DNA from: an uncultured Butyrivibrio sp.
GTDB lineage: Bacteria; Bacillota; Clostridia; Lachnospirales; Lachnospiraceae
Assembly: GCA_947168335.1 (NCBI GenBank)
Contig: CAMVLM010000006.1
Location: 1-50,737, forward strand
DNA length: 50,737 bases
Direction of reading: 5' to 3'
Shown: piece by piece, positions 34,705 to 41,038 of the stretch
Layout of the letters: each line of letters opens with the position of its first letter
Position numbering within the stretch: the stretch's first letter is position 1
Notes under the pieces: model-generated
Seen by the model: the letters and a program-made list of their open reading frames with translations, nothing else
The model's database searches: none
Told to the model about the DNA's origin: nothing
Made by a program: the position numbers and the translations under genes

Positions 34705-36903
34705 TTACTGATTATTCTCTTCCCGTATCAAAACGCCATCCAGATCATAATATCTTGTACATGTAACAGCACCGTCATCACCATGTTCATACTCAGCCGC
34801 AAATTCACCGGTGGGAAGAGTTATGGGATTTCCGTCAGGATCATAATACTCTCTTCTTATTACATTACCCATTTCATCCTTGATCTGGTGAGTATCGATA
34901 TCCCAGACCTGCGCATAACTGCATTCCTCAATAAGAACCTCATATCCCTTCGAAACCCTCATTACCAGGTTTACGTCGGATGATTCTCCTCTGTTAAAAC
35001 GAAGCTGCGTTGTAGCAAATCCCTCTGAATCAAATTCGCTTCGAACAACTTCTGTTCTTGCCAGCTCCATTCGCTGTCCATTATCGGATTCAGTGGTAGC
35101 CCTCAGCAGGCAGACAATCCCATTATCATCAGGCAACTCTTCTGTGAGCTTAAGCTTCCATGTTGCTACATAAGGCCCGTCTGTCAGCCTGAGTTTCTGC
35201 ACCTTGTTTTCTTCAGTAATTACAGCATTCCTCTCAGCACTGTAATGCCCTGTCACATGATATCCTGCATCCATCAGTGCATGCTGCACCTGTATATCCC
35301 TGGTATAAACAGCGGAATAATCAGAAATCTGTGCAAAAAGATATCCACTGCTTATCAGTACAGATTCTTCATCATCCTTATTCGTCAATATGGTAGAAGC
35401 TCCCTGACGCGCATGATCTCCGCCAATATATTTTGATTTTGAAAAACCATCAAACGCTTTCTGATACTGAATCGGGAAAACATCAGCATAAACAGGAGCA
35501 GTGCAGGCATTCATAATAACTTCCACAGCATCCCTGTCAGCCTCGATACGCTCTTCCACAGCACCTGATGCCCTGTCCTCTTTTGAAAGTTCCAACATAT
35601 CTGCAACAGATCTTGAACAATCAAGAATTACCGGCAGGCCAAAATACAGACATCCTGTTACAGCTGCAACTATTAACAGCCCTCTGCGTTTAAGCTTTAC
35701 TTCCTGATCAGATGATCCGTTCCCAGTCATAACGGCAAAGCCCACAAGGAACAGCGGGTTGTAGATCAGATGTATAAAATGGTGTTCCATCACTGAATGC
35801 ATCGCAATAACAATTGCTACATACACCATTTTCCTGTTGCCGCTTTTTATTGCACGGAGAATTACATAAATCCAGAGAATTATGAAGACCAGATACATAA
35901 CATAGCCATATCTGATAAGCGCATTCAGATATGAACTGTCCAGATAATTGTAATTAAAAGAGCTGACCACGCTTGAAGCGCCAAAGCCCTTCATTTTGAA
36001 ATATGTCCCAAAGGGAGTAATGCCGTGTTCCTCAATAGCCTTTGCTCCCATCATAAATCTGTTATCAAGCTTCTCATTAAGGAGTATAGCTATGCTTTTG
36101 CCCTGTCCATACAAAAATGAGATTACAACCATGAACACAGTAGCAAGAGGAGTTAGTGCGATAGCACAGATATCTGCAGCTTTCCCTATAAAGCTTCCGG
36201 CTTTTCCAAAGCCCTCGCATCTTCTCATAAGCACAGAAACTATAAACATCACCATGCACAGAGTTGAAGTATTACTGTCGGTGTAGAAAAACACAAAAAG
36301 AAGCCCAATCGCAGACACAAAAAGCATCACAAGATCAGGAATCTTATCCCATGCTATCCACACCACCATAAACAGGAAAAGAAGCCAGGACGCACAGTTC
36401 GTCGGATATACAACGCCGAGGGAGCCACGAATTGTAAAGCCCATCGGCCTTACATAATAGAAGACATAATTCTCAATTATGCCACTGGAAGCCGCGAAAA
36501 AAGTTACAAAAATCACTGAGCCTATGATAACTGCCCAGGTTTTTAAAAGCTTACCGGCATCTGTTCCGATAGCACCTGCAATAAGCGCACCGGCAACAGG
36601 CACCTCAATGTAGGTGTTTATATTATATGAAATAACAGATACTGCAAGAATAACTGCACCGGCTATAATTCCCGCATTTTCCCCAACCAGATCAGATACA
36701 GAGAACACACCCTTATCATTCTTCAAACTAAAATGCGTAATCCACTGCGTAAAGACCACTACAATCAGCGCAGCAAAAATGTACCTGTCCATCCCCTTCG
36801 GAAAAGGCAGGCCAAATGATGTGTTCTTGAAGCCTCTGTACGCCACATAAAGCGCCATCACGGCAAGATAAGAATATTCAGTTACCTTTTTCAACTTCCC
36901 CAT
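34705..36903 (-). CDS. Wzy/O-antigen-ligase-like membrane protein with large C-terminal extracytoplasmic domain
   Basis: 732 residues. About 11-12 hydrophobic segments span residues ~10-440. They include LDSSYLNALIRYGYVMYLVF and HSVMEHHFIHLIYNPLFLVG, patterns seen in O-antigen polymerases and ligases. The C-terminal ~290 residues are soluble and mixed alpha/beta, ending in two copies of a YYDxDG motif (EYYDPDGNPITLPTG and RYYDLDGVLIREEN) like YD/RHS-type repeats. It may be a second polymerase or ligase for the same polymer; this is inference from topology. It is separated from the operon by a hairpin, and its ribosome site is weak. Confidence 0.7.
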   Translation of the reverse strand: MGKLKKVTEYSYLAVMALYVAYRGFKNTSFGLPFPKGMDRYIFAALIVVVFTQWITHFSLKNDKGVFSVSDLVGENAGIIAGAVILAVSVISYNINTYIEVPVAGALIAGAIGTDAGKLLKTWAVIIGSVIFVTFFAASSGIIENYVFYYVRPMGFTIRGSLGVVYPTNCASWLLFLFMVVWIAWDKIPDLVMLFVSAIGLLFVFFYTDSNTSTLCMVMFIVSVLMRRCEGFGKAGSFIGKAADICAIALTPLATVFMVVISFLYGQGKSIAILLNEKLDNRFMMGAKAIEEHGITPFGTYFKMKGFGASSVVSSFNYNYLDSSYLNALIRYGYVMYLVFIILWIYVILRAIKSGNRKMVYVAIVIAMHSVMEHHFIHLIYNPLFLVGFAVMTGNGSSDQEVKLKRRGLLIVAAVTGCLYFGLPVILDCSRSVADMLELSKEDRASGAVEERIEADRDAVEVIMNACTAPVYADVFPIQYQKAFDGFSKSKYIGGDHARQGASTILTNKDDEESVLISSGYLFAQISDYSAVYTRDIQVQHALMDAGYHVTGHYSAERNAVITEENKVQKLRLTDGPYVATWKLKLTEELPDDNGIVCLLRATTESDNGQRMELARTEVVRSEFDSEGFATTQLRFNRGESSDVNLVMRVSKGYEVLIEECSYAQVWDIDTHQIKDEMGNVIRREYYDPDGNPITLPTGEFAAEYEHGDDGAVTCTRYYDLDGVLIREENNQ

Positions 36904-36938
36904 TTACTTCAGAAATTCCTAATCACTCCACAAGTTTT

Positions 36939-36995
36939 TTAGGCGCAGAGCGCCAAAGGCATAATCAGTGATGCAAACAAAACTTTCTTTTTCAT
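36939..36995 (-). CDS. 18-residue signal-peptide-like micro-ORF
   Basis: Minus-strand ATG at 36995 with a good ribosome site (GAGGG, six bases ahead) opens MKKKVLFASLIMPLALCA followed by TAA. This is a textbook secretory signal sequence (lysines, hydrophobic core, small residues at the end) with nothing after it. The stop overlaps a short GC hairpin (GGCGC/GCGCC). It lies 35 bases upstream of the 732-residue membrane-protein gene. It could be the remnant of a secreted protein, a leader peptide for coupling, or a genuine single-helix micro-protein. Confidence 0.45.
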   Translation of the reverse strand: MKKKVLFASLIMPLALCA

Positions 36996-37034
36996 ATCGT
37001 TCCCTCTTTCGTACTTTAAACATTATGCTAAAAT

Positions 37035-37063
37035 AATAACATAATAATAAGGAAATTATTATA
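37035..37063 (+). promoter_or_regulatory. Probable promoter region of the flavin reductase-rubredoxin gene
   Basis: Upstream of the plus-strand gene at 37085 is an A/T-rich tract. An extended -10-like TGCTAAAAT lies just to its left, at about 37023-37032, but no good -35 is visible. The assignment is tentative. Confidence 0.25.
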
Positions 37064-37084
37064 GGATTTTAAAGGAGGTTTCCC

Positions 37085-37723
37085 ATGGCAGAAATGAACA
37101 CAAAAGCAATGTACAAGCTCTCTTATGGTCTGTTCGTATGCACCGCCGTAAAAGGAGAGAAAAAGAACGGCTGTATCATCAACACTGCAATCCAGGTTGC
37201 ATCTGATCCCAACCGCATTTCCATCGCAGTCAACAAGACAAACTACACCCATGACATGATCATTGACACAGGGCTCTGCAACATCTCTGTGATCAGCCAG
37301 GGCGCCACCTTTGATATATTCAAGCGCTTCGGCTTCCAGTCAGGCCGCGATGTGGACAAATTCGCAGACTTCCCCACACACGCCTATAAAACCGCTGAAA
37401 ACGGCATACCTTATGTGACAGACGGTGTAAATGCATATTTTTCATTAAAAGTGGAAAAAACAGTAGATATAGGCTCACACACACTTTTTATCTGTGAACC
37501 CACAGCTATGGAAGTTATCTCTGACAGAGCTTCCTGCACCTATGAATATTATCAGAACAACATCAAACCAAAGCCAGAGGCTGTAGGCACAACACCGAAA
37601 GGCCAGACAGTATGGCGCTGCATGATCTGCGGCTATGAATATGTCGGCGAAGAGCTTCCGGATGACTTTATATGTCCCATCTGCAAGCACCCCAAGGACG
37701 ACTTTGAAAAAATCGTGAAATAA
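37085..37723 (+). CDS. hrb: High-molecular-weight rubredoxin (flavin reductase domain + rubredoxin)
   Basis: Residues 1-~155 form an FMN-binding split-barrel flavin reductase (KLSYGLFVCTAVKGEKKNG, NRISIAVNKTNYTHDMI, SVISQGATFDIFKRFGFQSG). Residues ~172-212 are a rubredoxin with both knuckles (CMICGYEY and CPICKHPKDDF). In Moorella a protein of this build (Hrb) passes electrons from NAD(P)H to a flavodiiron protein that reduces oxygen or NO. A protective role in an anaerobe fits. 212 aa is the usual length. A very strong RBS (AAAGGAGG) precedes the ATG. It stands alone on the plus strand. Confidence 0.93.
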   Translation: MAEMNTKAMYKLSYGLFVCTAVKGEKKNGCIINTAIQVASDPNRISIAVNKTNYTHDMIIDTGLCNISVISQGATFDIFKRFGFQSGRDVDKFADFPTHAYKTAENGIPYVTDGVNAYFSLKVEKTVDIGSHTLFICEPTAMEVISDRASCTYEYYQNNIKPKPEAVGTTPKGQTVWRCMICGYEYVGEELPDDFICPICKHPKDDFEKIVK

Positions 37724-37735
37724 AACCAAAACAAT

Positions 37736-37912
37736 TCATACATTCAAAACATCTACATCAGAAGGCACACAGGCTTCAATCTCATTTTTAGGAATCTTGC
37801 AGAACATATCTACAAGGTCCGAATCAAGCTGTGTGCCTTTTACTTCCTGAAGAATCCCTATTGCATCCTCGTAACTGCGGGCATCCTTGTAAGACCTTTT
37901 CATGGTAATAGC
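37736..37912 (-). pseudogene. Remnant of an HD-GYP-type phosphodiesterase C-terminus
   Basis: The last ~58 residues of this minus-strand frame (AITMKRSYKDARSYEDAI, then ILQEVKGTQLDSDLVDMF) match the end of HD-GYP domains, where (D)A[IM]T..R.Y..A.S..EAI is followed by a GT.FDP-L-V--F stretch. The upstream part of the frame is unrelated, no catalytic HD or GYP residues remain, and there is no plausible start. It is therefore a decayed tail squeezed between convergent genes. The match is from motif memory only. Confidence 0.45.
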
Positions 37913-37992
37913 AGAAAAACAAGGATACGCATATTCCGCCTCGCAAAGGAAACGCACATCACTACATTTTATTATACCAAAACTAAACATCA

Positions 37993-38026
37993 TTAAAAAG
38001 GGATGTCGTGACTGCGACACCCCTTT
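37993..38026 (-). terminator. Terminator after the helical-protein gene
   Basis: Minus strand: AAAGGGGTGTCG / CGACATCCCTTT with one mismatch, then TTTTTAATG, 20-odd bases past the stop at 38048. Confidence 0.85.
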
Positions 38027-38047
38027 CACTGACTATAAGAAAACCGT

Positions 38048-38686
38048 TCAGCTCTCAATTTCTCCGGTCTCGGTCTTATTCTTTTCTGCCATATCATCAA
38101 AGCCCTTCATAACAGCATCATAAGTCTGTTTTGAAATATCAGGAAGCTCTTTGCCCCATGACTTGGTTGCTTCTTTGAAGCCCTTCTCAAAAGCATCTCT
38201 CATCTTGTCGATCTGATTGGGATCGCCGCCTGTAAGAGCATTGGCAAAATCAAGAATTCTCTGGGAGGTCTGCTTAACTCCCCAGTAACCGTCCTCAGAA
38301 ATCTCTTCCTGAGCCTTTATCTTTGCTGCCTCATCAACAGTGTAGTCACCACTTGCAAGGAATGACCAGATGTCATCCGCTTTGCCGATAGCCACGCCCT
38401 GCTTGGACATCATCTGCGTAACAATATCCTGAAGCTGATTCTGGCGGGTCTCCATATCACTCTTAAGCATGTTGATAACAGCTTCATTCTTCACGTAAGT
38501 CTTACCAGTTGCAGCACCGGCCGCTTTATCAGACTTCTCGTAAACAGCCGCTTTTTCGGTATCTTTTTCTTTAGCTTCTGAAGCCTTTGATACTAATTCC
38601 CTGGCAGTTTCTTCTGTCTTTGATGTCGCGGTCGGCTCGTAAATCGTGGTGGACTGGTTTAAACCTGTAACTCCGTTTACGCCCAT
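38048..38686 (-). CDS. Uncharacterised soluble helical protein
   Basis: I do not recognise the family. The 212-residue product has a polar, Thr/Ala/Glu/Lys-rich first 75 residues (MGVNGVTGLNQSTTIYEPTA). A longer helical part follows, with KNEAVINMLKSDMETRQNQL, AKIKAQEEISEDGYWGVKQT and SQRILDFANALTGGDPNQID. No signal peptide or membrane segment is visible. The GYWGVKQTSQRIL stretch looks conserved in character. The ATG at 38686 has AAAGGAG nine bases upstream; a start 15 codons earlier lacks one. It has its own terminator and is divergent from ispE. The N-terminal style recalls flagellar or export-related proteins, but I would not assign that. Confidence 0.7.
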   Translation of the reverse strand: MGVNGVTGLNQSTTIYEPTATSKTEETARELVSKASEAKEKDTEKAAVYEKSDKAAGAATGKTYVKNEAVINMLKSDMETRQNQLQDIVTQMMSKQGVAIGKADDIWSFLASGDYTVDEAAKIKAQEEISEDGYWGVKQTSQRILDFANALTGGDPNQIDKMRDAFEKGFKEATKSWGKELPDISKQTYDAVMKGFDDMAEKNKTETGEIES

Positions 38687-38884
38687 ATGAACTCCTTTTC
38701 TACGCCAAATAATCTGACGCCGATACGACAAGCATGCCCACGCATGCCTACAGTATTACTCATCTTATTTATCGACAGTTTCCTACTCTTACTTTAGGGA
38801 TAATCAGGCAAATATTCAATTAAAATAAAATAAATTTTTGTGTTATCATTATATAGAAAAAACAAAGAAAATTTGTGCATTTGT

Positions 38885-38920
38885 GAAAAAGCTGCAGAAA
38901 CGCCTGGGTACTGCTTTTTC
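38885..38920 (+). promoter_or_regulatory. Hairpin in the ispE leader
   Basis: Inverted repeat GAAAAAGC / GCTTTTTC with a 20-base loop lies 23 bases ahead of the ispE Shine-Dalgarno sequence. It ends in a T-run plus C and could act as an attenuator, or simply close a leader stem. Confidence 0.3.
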
Positions 38921-38953
38921 CGGATAGCACTTTAATTCATACGGAGGCACACC

Positions 38954-39814
38954 TTGATTACAAGAAAAGCATACGCAAAAATTAACCTGGGTCTGGACGT
39001 AGTCGGCAAAAGAGATGACGGGTACCACCTTGTTAAAATGATCATGCAGAGCATCGATTTATACGATGAACTCTCTTTTGAAAAAACAAACGACGGCAAG
39101 ATAACAATCATCACCTCAAACGCCAAGATACCCACAGACAACCACAACCTCATCTGGAAGGTTGCCCGCCAGCTTCAGGAAAAATTCGACATAAAGGACG
39201 GCGTTGCAGTCAGCCTGAAAAAATACATCCCCATGGCTGCAGGGATGGCAGGCGGCAGCACAGACGCAGCAGCAACATACATTGCACTGAATGAGCTGTG
39301 GAAACTTGGCCTTAGCAGAGTGGATATGTGCGAACTGGCAGTAAACCTTGGCGCTGATATCCCCTACTGCATCTGCGGCGGAACAGCACTTTCAGAAGGA
39401 ATCGGCGAAAAGCTCACCTTCCTCCGTGACATGCCCTCCTGCCACATCCTTATCGCAAAGCCCGCAATCGACGTATCAACGCCCTGGGCATACAAAAACT
39501 TTGACGAACAGACAGATGTTGAGCACCCGGATATCGACGGCATGATACAGGCAATCGACAAGGGCAACCTTCAGGGCATCACAGATCGCCTCGGAAACGT
39601 CCTTGAACCTGTCACAGCAGGCAAATATACCATAATCGAAGAAATCCGCCAGATAATGCTGGCAAACGGTGCCATGGGTGCCCGCATGAGTGGCAGCGGC
39701 CCCACAGTTTTCGGAATCTTCGAGAACAGAAACCTCTCATGCGCGGAACACGCAGTAAACGAAATAAGAAGCAAAGGCTATGCTCCGGATCTTATCATAA
39801 CAAGACCGGTGTAA
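38954..39814 (+). CDS. ispE: 4-diphosphocytidyl-2-C-methyl-D-erythritol kinase
   Basis: IspE phosphorylates CDP-methylerythritol in the MEP isoprenoid pathway, upstream of undecaprenyl carrier synthesis. It is a GHMP kinase: RKAYAKINLGLDVVGKRDDGYH at the N-terminus, the ATP loop IPMAAGMAGGSTDAAATY, and GARMSGSGPTVFGIF at the C-terminus. 286 aa is typical. The start codon is TTG at 38954, supported by GGAGG six bases upstream and by the AKINL alignment; no ATG fits. It is followed 15 bases later by a DUF1934 gene. Confidence 0.97.
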   Translation: MITRKAYAKINLGLDVVGKRDDGYHLVKMIMQSIDLYDELSFEKTNDGKITIITSNAKIPTDNHNLIWKVARQLQEKFDIKDGVAVSLKKYIPMAAGMAGGSTDAAATYIALNELWKLGLSRVDMCELAVNLGADIPYCICGGTALSEGIGEKLTFLRDMPSCHILIAKPAIDVSTPWAYKNFDEQTDVEHPDIDGMIQAIDKGNLQGITDRLGNVLEPVTAGKYTIIEEIRQIMLANGAMGARMSGSGPTVFGIFENRNLSCAEHAVNEIRSKGYAPDLIITRPV

Positions 39815-39829
39815 TGACAAGACCAATAT

Positions 39830-40288
39830 ATGAACGGAACAGTTAGAATAATGGGTTCCCACGACCACGGCGATGGCAGACCCGAATTAATAAAAACTAT
39901 AAACGATGCGCACTGCGCACAGGATGGAGATTATTTCATCATCACTTATGATGAGGCTCAGGATTCAGAAGGCAACCAGGTTAACGCCTCCGGCAAATCC
40001 CAGAAGGATTCAAGGCACGTCATCCACCACACCCTCACCATAGGCCCCGGCAAAGTCATAATGACAAGATCCGGCGCACTTACATCAGAGCTTCACTTCG
40101 GACTCGGCAAAGTCTGGCACACCGATTACGAAACCCACTTCGGTGTCATGAAAATGACCGCGGTCACAAGACAGCTCCTGGTTGAAATTACTCCTAAAAA
40201 AATATCCGCCCACCTGCAGTACGAACTCCAGATGGACGGAAATAAAGTCTCTGATTCAAAAGTCAGAATATCATTTGTTTATAACTAA
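39830..40288 (+). CDS. DUF1934 family protein (YwiB-like beta-barrel)
   Basis: 152 residues. The pattern of a calycin-like barrel is visible: DGDYFIITYDEAQDSEG, HHTLTIGPGKVIMTRSGALT, SELHFGLGKVWHTDYETHFG, and a repeat-like end (ISAHLQYELQMDGNKV). This is typical of DUF1934, whose Bacillus member is YwiB, of unknown function. No signal peptide. It is co-directional with ispE, 15 bases apart, with no clear ribosome site, so coupling to ispE translation is likely. A terminator follows. Confidence 0.88.
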   Translation: MNGTVRIMGSHDHGDGRPELIKTINDAHCAQDGDYFIITYDEAQDSEGNQVNASGKSQKDSRHVIHHTLTIGPGKVIMTRSGALTSELHFGLGKVWHTDYETHFGVMKMTAVTRQLLVEITPKKISAHLQYELQMDGNKVSDSKVRISFVYN

Positions 40289-40302
40289 ACAATTGTTTGA
40301 TA

Positions 40303-40332
40303 CTCCCCCAATTTTCTGTTGGGGGATTTTTC
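40303..40332 (+). terminator. Terminator of the ispE-DUF1934 unit
   Basis: CCCCCAA - loop - TTGGGGG followed by ATTTTT on the plus strand, about 15 bases after the DUF1934 stop. Confidence 0.9.
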
Positions 40333-40735
40333 ATTCATCAACAATTTCCTCTGTGGTACAGCCAAGGACATTGGCCATACTTTTTACAACACGATAGTTA
40401 GCCCTGCTTAAATCGCGCTTCCTGGACTCAAAATCCATTATACAGTCTACAGATATCCCCGACTGCTTTGCAAGCTCTTCCCGGGTCAATCCTGCGCGAT
40501 TTCGCATCTCCTCAAGCCTCGTGATGGTAAGTCCTGCATTCTTGGAAAAGAAATCAGAAAGTGTAATACCAAATACATCACAGATCCGCTCCACCATACT
40601 GATGGGGGGCTCAATATCTTTGGCATACCATGTGGACATGGTGGACTGAGCGATCCTGCTCCTTTTTGCAAGCTGGTACAACGATAAGCCCCGCTCAGTG
40701 CGAAGCTCCGTTATCCTGTCAAGAGTATTGAACAT
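40331..40735 (-). CDS. XRE-family regulator with two tandem helix-turn-helix domains
   Basis: 134 residues containing two complete HTH_3 domains back to back: residues ~5-62 (TELRTERGLSLYQLAKRSRI, AQSTMSTWYAKD) and ~72-134 (EEMRNRAGLTREELAKQSGI, SRKRDLSRANYRVVKSM). Each has the Q/E-LA-..-GIS/S turn pattern. The second domain is strikingly similar to the separate regulator at 45655-45897. It begins six bases after a small RHH protein gene, so the two form an operon. Probably a DNA-binding repressor; target unknown. Confidence 0.88.
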   Translation of the reverse strand: MFNTLDRITELRTERGLSLYQLAKRSRIAQSTMSTWYAKDIEPPISMVERICDVFGITLSDFFSKNAGLTITRLEEMRNRAGLTREELAKQSGISVDCIMDFESRKRDLSRANYRVVKSMANVLGCTTEEIVDE

Positions 40736-40741
40736 AAGCCC

Positions 40742-40933
40742 TTACCTTTCCTTTTGGTCCAAAAACTCATTCTCATCCACGTTTTCCAAAGCAAATTCCA
40801 GACACTGAATGACCACCTTATTAAGTGAGGTCTTGTGATTGTCCGCAAGCTTTACGAGCATCTCATTGAGCTCCGTAGGTATACGAAAAGTCTTAGTAGC
40901 AAAAGTATCATATTCATTCTTGATAACCAGCAT
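40742..40933 (-). CDS. Small ribbon-helix-helix (Arc/CopG-like) protein
   Basis: 63 residues: MLVIKNEYDTFATKTFRIPT provides the DNA-contacting strand, followed by two helices (ELNEMLVKLADNHKTSLNKV, VIQCLEFALENVD). This is the RHH pattern. The ATG at 40933 has GGGAG 11 bases upstream; a longer frame to 40996 would run through a terminator hairpin and is rejected. It is co-transcribed with the tandem XRE regulator. No toxin gene is adjacent, so a plasmid-type antitoxin role is not supported. Confidence 0.72.
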   Translation of the reverse strand: MLVIKNEYDTFATKTFRIPTELNEMLVKLADNHKTSLNKVVIQCLEFALENVDENEFLDQKER

Positions 40934-40961
40934 ATTTTCACACTCTCCCGTCTTTCTATCA

Positions 40962-40989
40962 GAAATCCCGGGCGTAAACCCGGGATTTC
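40962..40989 (-). terminator. Terminator after the large surface-protein gene
   Basis: An eleven-pair perfect hairpin, GAAATCCCGGG / CCCGGGATTTC with a six-base loop, 50 bases after the stop at 41039. Its T-run is short. Confidence 0.7.
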
Positions 40990-41038
40990 CATTCACTCTA
41001 TGTAGGAACTTTTTGAATAGAGGACTAGTTAGTTAAAA

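Noticed and set aside
40742..40933. RHH protein as the antitoxin of a toxin-antitoxin pair
   Set aside because: Its partner gene is a tandem XRE regulator, not a toxin; no RelE, MazF or similar frame is adjacent.
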